This document shows, one piece after another, positions 24,387 to 34,312 of a stretch of DNA of 64,000 nucleotides. Under the pieces are notes generated by a model that saw nothing but the letters and a program-made list of their open reading frames with translations, did no database searches and had not been told where the DNA came from. A program made the position numbers and the translations under genes. Origin of the DNA: Ignavibacteriota bacterium. Lineage in GTDB: Bacteria > Bacteroidota > Ignavibacteria > UBA10030 > BY39. The stretch covers positions 310,001-374,000 of the forward strand of contig QOQV01000001.1 of NCBI GenBank assembly GCA_003327435.1, read 5' to 3'. Positions within the stretch are counted from its first letter, which is position 1; every line of letters begins with the position of its first letter.

Positions 24387-27206
24387 CTACTTCAGGAATA
24401 ACATCTTCTTTACAGCTGTATAATCTCCAGCAACCATCTTGTAAAGATAAATTCCGCTATGTACCTGATTTCCAGATTTATCTTTACCATTCCAGGAGAG
24501 ATTATAATAACCTGCCTCATGATGACGGTTAACTAAAGTTACTATTTCCTGTCCGATTGCATTGTAGATTGTTATCTTCACATTGCCAGACATCGGAACC
24601 TGATATTTAATACTTGTACTCGGATTAAATGGATTCGGATAATTTTGACCCAACGCAAAGGTTGTCGGTAGCTCAACATTATTATCAGCGTTAAGTACTG
24701 TGATAGACACGGAAGCTACTTTACCTTTGTTTCCTGAAAAATCAACACCCCTGACCACATAGTAATACTTAATACCCTGTTGAACATCATTATCGACAAA
24801 GTTAGTTTGAGATGTTGTTCCAATTGGTGGAGTACTTTCGTAATCGAAATCAGGTGTCAATCCCCGATAGATGGCAAAGTACTTAACATCTGGATCTGAT
24901 GTTTCCTGCCATTCCAGTTTTACTGCATCGACAACCATCTTAGCAGTCAAACTAAGTGGCGGATTTGGTACTAAATTATCAACTGAATATCCAGAATCTA
25001 CTTTTGACCAGACAAGTGGGGTATAATCAGCTGCATGTCCAGAAATTTTGAATTTAGTCCAATAGATTCCATTATCTACAGTTGAATCAAATAAAGTTGG
25101 AACATTAACTGAATAGAGATCAAGACCTGCAACAGGCGCCCATCCTACAAAAGTCCAGACAACCCCAGCTACATTGTACTGCTGACCAACATCAAGAGAT
25201 TTAAAATCAATGCCATTGAAATCACCCACTTCACTGACCTTACCGACTGGGCTATCATCCATTCTCCAGATAGCGTATGTTTTAATTGGATTAAGAGTAT
25301 CGTCTTCGCCAGGGAATTTATACCATATTACCTGAACTGCTTTACCCTGATCATTTGGGACGTCGCGAATAGCACCAATCTGACCAGCGAATAATGCATA
25401 ATAAAGATTATCTATGCTATTCTGCAAAAGTGAAACAACATATTTAGGATTATGGACTCCATTGCTTCCGTCCTGTGCAACATACAGATAATTCCAGAAC
25501 GCTTTCTTAAACAACACAGAATCTGGACTTGTTCGTATCAAGTTTCGATCGATTGTTTCACTTCCAAAAGGAGGTAATAACTTTGCCAACTTCTTCATTA
25601 AGCCATTTACCTCATTAATGAAAGGTTCAACCGTTCCATTTTGATCATAATCGTATGATGCAGTAATATCTTCAAATTTTGTGATACCCGTATGGCAATT
25701 AACACAACCAGTTATATTATGGATTTCTTCTCCGACATCAGGTTTGTAACGCATATTCCAGGTGTGCATACCGATTTTATCACGCGCTGGTGTGCCTGTA
25801 TCTGGAGTTGCAGACATATGGCATCCCACGCAGGTATTTTCCACATGTTGATGTGCTATACTGGATGGTAATGTTGCACCAAATGTATAACCGTTTTTGC
25901 CAAGAAGCACATCAGTTGCACCTCTGTAATGTGGGCTCCATGTTGTACTCATTGCAGTTAAAATATAAGTTTCATTATTTCTACGATACTTGTGGCAACT
26001 TACACAAATTTTTCCTGCACCAAAATCGAAACTTGAATAATTATAACCATTACCAAGAGTATCTGAAGAAGCTGGTACAGTTCTTAATTCCATTGAATGT
26101 GGTTCATGGCAGGTTTGGCATGTAATTTTAGTATGTGCAAGTGGACCATATCCGGCTGCAACACTATTATTAAAAGGTTTACCTTTTGTGAAATTAACAA
26201 ATGCCTGTCCGTCATGGCAACGCACGCAGGCATTCAGGTTATAATTTGTTCCAACAGGAGTGCCAGTTGTTCTAAATGAATTCGACCAAATGGCTTCACT
26301 ATGTCCGGAGTTTTCCCATTGGACAACTCTGTTATGTCGCCATGGCTCATCATGGCACTGAGCACAAACACCAGCATTCATAGTTTTTGGTTGTGTGCCA
26401 GCACCAAAATGCATCGGATCTTTTGGACCATGGCAGCTTTCACAGGATATAGTCCCAACCAAGCTTAATGTTTTTTTATCTGTTGCCAATAACGAATCGA
26501 ATAAACCTGGCCGGCCTGGTTTCCATTCATTCCAAATAAACCCTACATTTTGTGCAACATCATCAAACCCGCCATTAACAGCCATAGCATTAAGATTGTA
26601 GCCCGTTGTATGACATTTGAAGCAACTTTCACCCCAATAAGGTGCAATCTGACCATTCATACCACGCTCGAACATTGTAGCATGATCAGATGTTTTCCAG
26701 GTAGTATACAATGTAGGTGTTGCACTTGAATGGCAGGAAGCACAATTAAAACCAGCCCCGGCAACATCTTTCCAGTTTGTCCCAGTGTAATTAGATGCAG
26801 TAATTTTTTGTGTGGTGGAATGTGTTCCAGCAGCGGTTGTAATTGTTAAACGAACAATATAATCACCAACTAAATCAGGTTGGAACGAGGTCATTTGTGT
26901 AGTCGGAGAATTAAAGTCTGCCAAGGAACCACTGGGCTTTGAGTCAAATTCCCACAAATAAGTATCTGCAGGATTGAATGCGGTATTACCAGAAGTATCC
27001 CATCCCGTTAACCAGACCATTGTACCAACACCAACAGTACTTAATCCGGAAGAAACATAATCCCAACTATTAGGATTTGGCAATCCTAACTCATGCAGCT
27101 TATGGATCGACATAGCTTCGATCTTTATCGCTGCTTTCTGAGAGAAGGATTGATTAAAGCAAATCAAAAGAACAAACAGAAACAAAATGATTTTGAAGTT
27201 TTTCAT
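24387..27206 (-). CDS. secreted nine-heme cytochrome c with PKD-like, FN3-like and type IX sorting domains
   Basis: 939 residues. Signal peptide 1-22. Residues about 50-140 look like a PKD/REJ-type beta domain (YLWEFDSKPSGS; GDYIVRLTITT). Nine CXXCH sites follow between about 155 and 505 (CASCH, CFKCH, CESCH, CAQCH, CVRCH, CQTCH, CVSCH, CVGCH, CVNCH). Residues about 755-840 resemble fibronectin type III (WQETSDPDVKYFAIYRG). The last 85 residues are a type IX secretion sorting domain: LGQNYPNPFNPSTSIKY ... ITIYNAIGQEI ... SGIYLYKMVAG. The design predicts a cell-surface or released electron-transfer protein. Single gene, closed by its own terminator. Confidence 0.92.
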   Translation of the reverse strand: MKNFKIILFLFVLLICFNQSFSQKAAIKIEAMSIHKLHELGLPNPNSWDYVSSGLSTVGVGTMVWLTGWDTSGNTAFNPADTYLWEFDSKPSGSLADFNSPTTQMTSFQPDLVGDYIVRLTITTAAGTHSTTQKITASNYTGTNWKDVAGAGFNCASCHSSATPTLYTTWKTSDHATMFERGMNGQIAPYWGESCFKCHTTGYNLNAMAVNGGFDDVAQNVGFIWNEWKPGRPGLFDSLLATDKKTLSLVGTISCESCHGPKDPMHFGAGTQPKTMNAGVCAQCHDEPWRHNRVVQWENSGHSEAIWSNSFRTTGTPVGTNYNLNACVRCHDGQAFVNFTKGKPFNNSVAAGYGPLAHTKITCQTCHEPHSMELRTVPASSDTLGNGYNYSSFDFGAGKICVSCHKYRRNNETYILTAMSTTWSPHYRGATDVLLGKNGYTFGATLPSSIAHQHVENTCVGCHMSATPDTGTPARDKIGMHTWNMRYKPDVGEEIHNITGCVNCHTGITKFEDITASYDYDQNGTVEPFINEVNGLMKKLAKLLPPFGSETIDRNLIRTSPDSVLFKKAFWNYLYVAQDGSNGVHNPKYVVSLLQNSIDNLYYALFAGQIGAIRDVPNDQGKAVQVIWYKFPGEDDTLNPIKTYAIWRMDDSPVGKVSEVGDFNGIDFKSLDVGQQYNVAGVVWTFVGWAPVAGLDLYSVNVPTLFDSTVDNGIYWTKFKISGHAADYTPLVWSKVDSGYSVDNLVPNPPLSLTAKMVVDAVKLEWQETSDPDVKYFAIYRGLTPDFDYESTPPIGTTSQTNFVDNDVQQGIKYYYVVRGVDFSGNKGKVASVSITVLNADNNVELPTTFALGQNYPNPFNPSTSIKYQVPMSGNVKITIYNAIGQEIVTLVNRHHEAGYYNLSWNGKDKSGNQVHSGIYLYKMVAGDYTAVKKMLFLK

Positions 27207-27342
27207 ATAACCCTCACATTATTTGTTAATTTTGGTTAATTATTAAATTTTTGAATTAAATTGTAAATCAAAGAACATTAAAAATGATTTTATTTAAAAT
27301 GTAGCTTATATTTCTTTTTAGAAAAACTTCAAAAACTTAAAA

Positions 27343-28728
27343 TCAAACATCGTGATAATTTTTCATAGTTGTCTTACGAATCAGACCTAATTCCTGCAAT
27401 CTCCTGTATAATGTAGAGACACTAATATCTAATGCTCGAGCAGTCAATTCTTTATCATTATTAAAATATTTCAATACTTTTTCTATATATTTCTTTTCGA
27501 ATTCCCTGATTGCCTGGTCTAAATTTTTTATGTTATCGTTAAGATATTCCTTATGCTCATTAGATAAATTCTCAGGTAAATCGGACAATGTGATTTTATC
27601 TCCAGAGGCAAATATCATTGAACGTTCAATCGCATTTTCCAGCTCTCTAACTTCACCTTTCCAGGTATGATTAATTAAAGTAGTTAAAGCATCGTTCTCA
27701 ATACCTTTAATACCTTTATTCATTCGTCTGTTATATTTGTTTATAAAGTGATTGACGAGTAATGGTATATCTTCTTTTCTTTCGGATAATGATGGGAGGT
27801 TGATTTGTACAACATTTAATCGATAATATAAATCTTCTCTAAATTTACCTTCCTCAACAAGTTTATTCAAATCTCTATTCGTAGATGCAATGATTCTAAC
27901 ATCAACCTTTACTGGATTTGAATCGCCAACTGGATATATTTCCATTTCCTCGATCGCGCGTAGTAATTTTACCTGTAGGTTTAATGGAATCTCGCTAACC
28001 TCATCCAAGAAAAGAGTTCCTTTATCAGCTGATTTGAATAATCCATCTTTATCACAAACAGCATCAGTGAAAGCACCCTTTTTATGACCAAATAATTCGC
28101 TTTCGAATAATGTCTCTACCACAGCTCCACAATTAATGGTGATAAAAGGTTTATCTTTGCGTGGGCTATTATGATGTATTGCACGAGCAACTAATTCTTT
28201 TCCTGTACCGCTTTTACCATAAATTATGACATTAGCACAAGAATTTGCAACATATTTTATAATTTCAAATACTTTTTGCATAGCAGGGCTTTTACCAATA
28301 ATATTCTCGTAATCATAATTCAGATACAACTGGTTTTTTAATCTTGTATTTTCAAGAACTAAATCTCTATGTACTGCAATCCGTTTAATCCTGAATAATA
28401 AATCATCAAAGTCAATTGGCTTAATTATATAGTCAAATGCACCATGTCTTAATGCTGATATAGCGCTCTCCACAGATGCAAATGCAGTAATAATAATGAC
28501 AAATGTTTCCGGTGTTGCTTGTCGAATTCTTTCAAGCAATTCAATACCTTTCATTTCTGGCATTTCTAAATCAGTAATTACAATATCAAAAGGCGTGCTC
28601 AGATGCTTATCGAGAGCTTCTCTACCGTTCTTTGCAGATTCAACATAATAATTTTCCTTCTGAAGTATGAAGGTAATTGAATCGCGAATGATTTCTTCAT
28701 CATCAACTATTAAGATTCTCTCAGCCAT
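27343..28728 (-). CDS. NtrC-family sigma-54-dependent response regulator (GAFTDA variant)
   Basis: 461 residues: receiver (1-120, phosphoacceptor in FDIVITDLEMPEMKG, Lys in DYIIKPID), AAA+ domain (about 140-375; GKSGTGKELVARAIH Walker A, GTLFLDEVSEI Walker B), and a Fis-type helix-turn-helix at the end (ELTARALDISVSTLYRRLQ). The sigma-54 contact loop reads GAFTDA instead of GAFTGA. Its start overlaps the ccmF stop by 8 bases. Cognate kinase is probably the triple-PAS kinase at 32431-34230. Targets are unknown; candidate sigma-54 promoters lie in this window. Confidence 0.93.
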   Translation of the reverse strand: MAERILIVDDEEIIRDSITFILQKENYYVESAKNGREALDKHLSTPFDIVITDLEMPEMKGIELLERIRQATPETFVIIITAFASVESAISALRHGAFDYIIKPIDFDDLLFRIKRIAVHRDLVLENTRLKNQLYLNYDYENIIGKSPAMQKVFEIIKYVANSCANVIIYGKSGTGKELVARAIHHNSPRKDKPFITINCGAVVETLFESELFGHKKGAFTDAVCDKDGLFKSADKGTLFLDEVSEIPLNLQVKLLRAIEEMEIYPVGDSNPVKVDVRIIASTNRDLNKLVEEGKFREDLYYRLNVVQINLPSLSERKEDIPLLVNHFINKYNRRMNKGIKGIENDALTTLINHTWKGEVRELENAIERSMIFASGDKITLSDLPENLSNEHKEYLNDNIKNLDQAIREFEKKYIEKVLKYFNNDKELTARALDISVSTLYRRLQELGLIRKTTMKNYHDV

Positions 28729-30928
28729 TTAGTTCTTTATTCATTCTATTTTCTTTAATCCTACGACTATAAGCTATAAAAGTACCCAATACAAGTATAA
28801 TCGCACCGAACCAGACAAAATTCATAAACGGTTTTACAGTAAATTCCACAAGAACCATCTCAGTTACTGACGATTCGTTTTCACCAAATCCATAAAATGT
28901 AAGAGCAATCATCTTTTCATCTGCATTTATATCGGAAAGTGCTACTGATTTTTTATCCGCTCCTGATGGCAATTCTACAGGATTTGATATTCTCTGATTT
29001 TGTTGATATAACATTGCTGGCTTAATTACATAATCTTTCCCGTTATACTTTACCTTCACATTTGCAGCAATTTTAATGTCCTCACTCATTCCATGATTTT
29101 CAAATTCAAAATTCTGAAATGTCAGTTCATAGTTTTCAAATTCTTTTGTATCACCTTTTTTCAAAACTATATTACTCTTATTTTCATTCGATGATTGTTG
29201 TCTATCCATTACAGATATGTAAATGTCATACAATGGGAATATTGTAATATCTGGTTCTCGCATCCAGGCATTATTATATGTACTAAAATAAAGTTTTGGT
29301 TTCTTATTTATGCTCTTTCCGTCTTTTTCCATTTCAATATTTATTTCTGTTTTACCAGAGGGGTTATCTGAAATTCCATGATATATTAGACTATATTCTC
29401 CAACCTGTGATGGTTTATGTAATTCAAGCATTGCTCTTTCAGTTTTATCAAAATTACCAGAAACGATTATTCCCATGAACATTATTGCCACACCAAAGTG
29501 CGCAAGCGGACCACCAATATTTAGAAAACTTACTTTCAAATAAGATAACAGTGTTAAAAAATTAGAAACAGTAGCAAAAACAGATGATAAGATAAAAATT
29601 AATATTTTTACATCACGAACACCTGCAATATATGCAATCAATACACCTACAATAGCACCGACAATGGAAATACTTAAAAATCGAGTAAATGACTCAATCT
29701 TCGAATTACCCCACAATAAAAGTGGAGTGATTCCTAATAACAGAAGGATTAATATTCCTAATGGGAAGTTAACTCCGTTATAAAATGTTATTTCAACAGG
29801 GGTTGGTGTTGAAGAAAAAATCCCAGTGATTATAGGAGACGAAGTACCAATAAATGTAAATAACCCACTTAATAACAATACCACGATACTCCAGAATAAA
29901 CCACTTTCACGATTCAATTTAAAAGGATCAAAACTATTGCTCTGGATTTTTTTGAAGTTCTTAATTATAAAAAACAAACTGATAACTAATATCACCAGCA
30001 TAAATCCGATGAGGAAGTGATTCTGGCCTTCACCTGCGAACGAGTGCACAGAGAAATTTGCAAGTACACCACTTCTTGTCAAAAATGTTGCATAAATCAC
30101 CAGAACAAATGCTAATATGGAAAGCAACAAATTAAAACGTACAAGAGAGTTCTTCATTTTCTGAATCAAAATTCCGTGGAACAATGCAAGTGTTACCAAC
30201 CATGGGATAAGAGATGAATTCTCTACAGGATCCCAGCCCCAGTATCCACCCCAACCCAATACTTCATATGCCCAGAAACCACCAATAATAATACCGGCAC
30301 CAAGTGTAACTGAGCCTATTAAGCTCCATCTTAAACTATGCTTAATCCAGTTCACATAATCATTTTTTAAAAGTGCAGCAATTGATAATGCAAAAGGAAA
30401 AGTAGTTGCAGCATATCCTAAAAATAGAACTGGTGGGTGTACAACCATCCACGGATCTTGAAGTAACGGATTTAAACCAGCACCATCGGGTGGAACAACT
30501 GGCAATACTTCGAAAGGACTTTTATCAATCATTAACAAGATTAGGAACGATTGCACTAACATAACGACTATCATAGAATAGGATTCATACCTGCCTACAC
30601 CTTTCATAAATGGAATACCCAATAAGCTTATATATAAAACCCATAGTAGGTATGATCCTTCCTGTCCAGCCCAGAAAGCAGAAATAAGATATCCAAAAGG
30701 TAAAGAACGGGAACTATATCTATAAACATAGTCGTACTGGAATTGATGTGATAATAATAAATATACAAGGTAAGCGCTCGTAACAATTAATAAAAATGTA
30801 TTAAATCTATATACAATTCTTGCTATTTTCAGTAATTGTGAGTTACCCCGTGCAGATTGAAAATAAAAATATGCTGTAATTAAAGAGAGTGCAAAAGCTA
30901 TAATTAATAATATTAAACCTATATCCAT
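28721..30928 (-). CDS. ccmF: cytochrome c-type biogenesis protein CcmF (heme lyase subunit)
   Basis: 735 residues with about fifteen membrane helices. The heme-handling WWD motif is seen in WGGYWGWDPVENSSLIPW near 228; PPVLFLGYAATTFPFAL near 165 and FLTRSGVLANFSVHSFAG near 287 are typical CcmF/NrfE sequences. A periplasmic loop region from about 510 to 700 precedes the last helix. It attaches heme to apocytochromes, which fits the 41 c-type heme sites encoded between 19613 and 27206. It lies in an operon with an NtrC-type regulator and has a sigma-54-like element upstream. Confidence 0.93.
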   Translation of the reverse strand: MDIGLILLIIAFALSLITAYFYFQSARGNSQLLKIARIVYRFNTFLLIVTSAYLVYLLLSHQFQYDYVYRYSSRSLPFGYLISAFWAGQEGSYLLWVLYISLLGIPFMKGVGRYESYSMIVVMLVQSFLILLMIDKSPFEVLPVVPPDGAGLNPLLQDPWMVVHPPVLFLGYAATTFPFALSIAALLKNDYVNWIKHSLRWSLIGSVTLGAGIIIGGFWAYEVLGWGGYWGWDPVENSSLIPWLVTLALFHGILIQKMKNSLVRFNLLLSILAFVLVIYATFLTRSGVLANFSVHSFAGEGQNHFLIGFMLVILVISLFFIIKNFKKIQSNSFDPFKLNRESGLFWSIVVLLLSGLFTFIGTSSPIITGIFSSTPTPVEITFYNGVNFPLGILILLLLGITPLLLWGNSKIESFTRFLSISIVGAIVGVLIAYIAGVRDVKILIFILSSVFATVSNFLTLLSYLKVSFLNIGGPLAHFGVAIMFMGIIVSGNFDKTERAMLELHKPSQVGEYSLIYHGISDNPSGKTEINIEMEKDGKSINKKPKLYFSTYNNAWMREPDITIFPLYDIYISVMDRQQSSNENKSNIVLKKGDTKEFENYELTFQNFEFENHGMSEDIKIAANVKVKYNGKDYVIKPAMLYQQNQRISNPVELPSGADKKSVALSDINADEKMIALTFYGFGENESSVTEMVLVEFTVKPFMNFVWFGAIILVLGTFIAYSRRIKENRMNKELNG

Positions 30929-30958
30929 ATATTTTTTACCTTTATATTGTTGTTTATT

Positions 30959-30973
30959 TCAATATTTATGCCA
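30959..30973 (-). promoter_or_regulatory. candidate sigma-54 promoter of ccmF and the downstream regulator
   Basis: On the minus strand TGGCATAAATATTGA matches TGGCAC-N5-TTGC at all but two positions (T for C in the -24 box, A for the last C). Its -12 box ends 31 bases before the ccmF start. It differs by one base from the element upstream of the hydrogenase operon (48315-48329). The remaining part of the 133-base gap 30929-31061 is AT-rich with nothing else obvious. Confidence 0.5.
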
Positions 30974-31061
30974 AAAGAAAACAATAAAATTTCTTATAAA
31001 TTTTGAATATCCTTTTTAATTTTAGGAAATTGTAGTATTATATTTATCAAAATTGAGATTT

Positions 31062-32414
31062 TTATTTAATTCCCAATTCATCAATTTTACGATACAAAGA
31101 AGAAACACTTATACCAAGTTCACTAGCTACCAGATTTTTATCATATCGATGAAATTCCAGCCGACTTTTGATATAATCTCTTTCAAATTCCTTGATTTTA
31201 TCTTTAAGTGTAGAAGAAGTTTGAGAAAACCCTTGAATGGATTTCTTCCTAAATTCTTCTGGTAAATCTTTAAGAGTGATATATTCCCCATCAGCAAATA
31301 TAAGAGCTCTCTCAATTATATTTTCAAGTTCACGAACCTGCCCTTTCCAAGTATGATTCATTAAAACCTTTATCACATCATTCGTAGCTCCGTGTACAAC
31401 TTTTCCCATTTTCTTACTATGTTTCTTTATAAAATGGTGAACCAATGAGGCTATATCCTCTTTTCTTTCTTCGAGGGCAGGGAGGTGAATTTCTACTATG
31501 TTTAAACGATAAAACAAATCTTCCCTGAATTTTCCTTCCTCCACCAATTCACGCAGTGATTTATTCGAGGCAGTGATAATACGTACATCCACTTTTATTG
31601 GTGTAGTACTTCCAACTGGCAATACTTCTCTTTCCTCAATTACTCTCAGAAGTTTAACCTGTAAGTGGAGTGGGATTTCACTTACTTCATCTAGAAAGAT
31701 TGTACCACCGTCAGCAATCTTAAAAAGTCCATCTTTATCTGAAGTTGCACCAGTGAAAGAGCCCTTTTTATGTCCGAATAATTCACTTTCGAAAAGTGTT
31801 TCTACAATTGCACCACAATTTATAGCTACAAATTTTTGTGCTGCTCGTTTACTATTGTAATGAATTGCTCGTGCAATCAGTTCTTTTCCTGTACCACTTT
31901 TTCCGGTAATCAAAACAGTTCCATCCGTTTTTGATACTCTTTTTACTAACTCAAAAACCTGTTTCATCACAGGGCTTTCACCAATAATATTTTGAAAATC
32001 ATATTCTCTGTTTAATTCTGCACGTAGATTTATATTTTCCTGAAGTAAATCTTTATATTCAAATATCTTCCTAACACGATGTAACAAATCCTCAAACTCA
32101 AGTGGTTTTAAAATGTAATCCGATGCACCCTTACGAAATGCTGATATGGCAGTCTCAATTGACGCATAAGCAGTTATTAAAATAACAAATGTGTCGGGTG
32201 AATACTGCCTTGTCTTTTCCAATAATTCAATTCCTTTAATCTCAGGCATTTCTATGTCTGTAATCAGTAAGTCGTAATTGTCGGATTTTATCTTCTCAAG
32301 GGCTTGCAATCCATTCGAAGCTTCATCGACTTCGTAGTCCTCTTTTCTTAAGACAAATGCAAGCGATTCGCGTATCAAGGATTCATCATCTACAACTAAT
32401 ATTTTCTTCTTCAT
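31062..32414 (-). CDS. NtrC-family sigma-54-dependent response regulator (GSFTGA variant)
   Basis: 450 residues with receiver (YDLLITDIEMPEIKG; DYILKPLE), AAA+ (ITGKSGTGKELIARAIH; GTIFLDEVSEI) and Fis-type DNA-binding domain (NLVASELGISVSSLYRKID). It is about as similar to the regulator at 27343-28728 as expected for paralogs and shares the same architecture. The sigma-54 loop reads GSFTGA. It starts 16 bases after the stop of the histidine kinase gene and is the likely direct partner of that kinase. Confidence 0.93.
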   Translation of the reverse strand: MKKKILVVDDESLIRESLAFVLRKEDYEVDEASNGLQALEKIKSDNYDLLITDIEMPEIKGIELLEKTRQYSPDTFVILITAYASIETAISAFRKGASDYILKPLEFEDLLHRVRKIFEYKDLLQENINLRAELNREYDFQNIIGESPVMKQVFELVKRVSKTDGTVLITGKSGTGKELIARAIHYNSKRAAQKFVAINCGAIVETLFESELFGHKKGSFTGATSDKDGLFKIADGGTIFLDEVSEIPLHLQVKLLRVIEEREVLPVGSTTPIKVDVRIITASNKSLRELVEEGKFREDLFYRLNIVEIHLPALEERKEDIASLVHHFIKKHSKKMGKVVHGATNDVIKVLMNHTWKGQVRELENIIERALIFADGEYITLKDLPEEFRKKSIQGFSQTSSTLKDKIKEFERDYIKSRLEFHRYDKNLVASELGISVSSLYRKIDELGIK

Positions 32415-32430
32415 ATACTTTTAAAATTGA

Positions 32431-34230
32431 TTATGTTATAGGTAAACTAATAGTAAAAGTGCTTCCTTTTCCTACCTGGCTTTCAAAGTCAATATCACCA
32501 CCAAAATTTTTCACAATTCCATAACTTACCCACAAACCCAGGCCTGTACCTTCTCCAACTTTTTTCGTAGTAAAGAAAGGTTCAAATATTTTACTTTTTA
32601 TCTCATCTGGAATTCCTTTGCCTTTATCGATGAAATGAATTTTTATATTATTACCATACAACTCTGATTTAACTTTAATCTCTCCTGGCTTACCATCCAT
32701 TGCGTCAACAGCATTCAGTAAAATATTTATAAACACCTGGATAATTTGATCCTGTACAAGTGTTATTTTTGGAATTTTATCACTCAATTCGAGAACGAAA
32801 TTTATATCCCTGGATTTTTTACCATACCTTACAATATTAACTGCATCCTGCAATACTTTATTTACATCAGTTTGTCTAATCTCATAATTTGATGGTCTTG
32901 AAAAATCAACAAGTTCGCGAATTGTTCGCGCAATTCTATTAATTTGGTTTTTAACGAGTTCGAGCTTTTCGATAGCAAATGTATCGTTTGTTGTTCTCTG
33001 TATTACCTGAACTATCGATGAAATTGAGGTAAGCGGATTTCCAACTTCATGGGCGATTCCTGCAGCCAGCTGACCTACCACCGATAATTTTTCTGCATGG
33101 CTTATTTGTCGTTTTAACTTCTTAATTTCAGTTACATCCCGTACAATTGCAGAACTTCCAATTATATTTCCACCTGAATCTTTAACCAGTGTTCTGGTCA
33201 TTTCAATTGTGATTCTTCTACCATCCTTCGTTAACCGTTCTGTTTCATAATTTCTTATAAAACCTTTCTTCCTAAACTCTTCATTAAGAAAATCCAGCTC
33301 TCCACTTTTAATTAAATCAGGTGGCACCAAGACTGAGAAATTTTTTCCAATTATCTCTTCTGCTTTATAACCATAAATTTTTTCAGCTCCTTTATTCCAG
33401 GATCTAATATTAAAATCACAGTCCAAACCAATTATGGCATCCGTTGAATCATCAAGTATCGCAGCCATATAAGCAGAAACTCTGGCAAGCTCGTTTTCTA
33501 ATTTCTTTTGCTCGGTTAAATCATTATGTATACCCAAAAATCCAATTAATTTACCTGATGGATCTATAATTGGAGAAATTAGTAGTCTTTCATTTATAAT
33601 ATTACCATTTTTTGTTTTGTTCTCAATTTCACCGGTCCAAACTTTTCCTTTTAATATTGTTTCCCACACATTTTTCCAGAATTCTTTTGGTTGGCGACCG
33701 CTATTTAAAATATTTGGATTCTTTCCTAACAACTCCTGTTTGGTATAACCAGTTACTTTTTCAAATGACGGATTAACATAAATAATTTTTCCCTCAACAT
33801 CAGTTATTTCAATTGGATTAACGGTATAATGAATGGCATTTGCAAAACGAAGAAGTTGCAATTGTGCCCTTCTTTGTTCGCTTATATCGCGTGCACTTAC
33901 AAAATAAAGTGCATTTTCACCTTTTCCATTTAACTTGAATATTGAAATTGAAACATTAACATTTTCCGAGGATGTATTTAATAACTCAGCCTCGATTGAG
34001 GAAGCTTTTTTTTCTTTGATTGAATTATGAAAAACCTTTTTAAAATTCTCCCTCGACACAGCCGACAACAGTTCCACAATGGGTTTATTTAATAATTCTT
34101 CACGAGAAATATTGAATTTCTCAACAGCCGATGGATTAACATCCAATATTAATCCATCCTGATTTACAATAAAACAATAATCTGTGGCTTTTTCAAATAA
34201 CTCTTCGCCTTTTATATATAATTTTTTCAC
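32431..34230 (-). CDS. soluble triple-PAS sensor histidine kinase
   Basis: 599 residues, no membrane segment. Three PAS domains: about 8-115 (FIVNQDGLILDVNPSAVEKF), 125-245 (ITDVEGKIIYVNPSFEKVTG) and 255-370 (IGLDCDFNIRSWNKGAEKIYG), each ending in a PAC-like segment. HisKA (QLAAGIAHEVGNPLTSISS near 392, phospho-His in AHE) and HATPase_c (GKGIPDEIKSKIFEPFF; GTGLGLWVSYGIV) follow. The cytoplasmic PAS set suggests sensing of redox state, oxygen or a small ligand. It forms an operon with the NtrC-type regulator just downstream. Confidence 0.93.
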   Translation of the reverse strand: MKKLYIKGEELFEKATDYCFIVNQDGLILDVNPSAVEKFNISREELLNKPIVELLSAVSRENFKKVFHNSIKEKKASSIEAELLNTSSENVNVSISIFKLNGKGENALYFVSARDISEQRRAQLQLLRFANAIHYTVNPIEITDVEGKIIYVNPSFEKVTGYTKQELLGKNPNILNSGRQPKEFWKNVWETILKGKVWTGEIENKTKNGNIINERLLISPIIDPSGKLIGFLGIHNDLTEQKKLENELARVSAYMAAILDDSTDAIIGLDCDFNIRSWNKGAEKIYGYKAEEIIGKNFSVLVPPDLIKSGELDFLNEEFRKKGFIRNYETERLTKDGRRITIEMTRTLVKDSGGNIIGSSAIVRDVTEIKKLKRQISHAEKLSVVGQLAAGIAHEVGNPLTSISSIVQVIQRTTNDTFAIEKLELVKNQINRIARTIRELVDFSRPSNYEIRQTDVNKVLQDAVNIVRYGKKSRDINFVLELSDKIPKITLVQDQIIQVFINILLNAVDAMDGKPGEIKVKSELYGNNIKIHFIDKGKGIPDEIKSKIFEPFFTTKKVGEGTGLGLWVSYGIVKNFGGDIDFESQVGKGSTFTISLPIT

Positions 34231-34312
34231 TTATGATTTCAAATTTATGATGTATAAAATAAAATTTTTAGGTAACTTTTCAAAGTAACAAAAATTACCC
34301 AATATCTTAAAA

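Noticed and set aside
30929-31061. AT-rich near-palindrome (AAAATTT and AAATTTT) as an enhancer site for ccmF
   Set aside because: Too short and too AT-rich to separate from chance.
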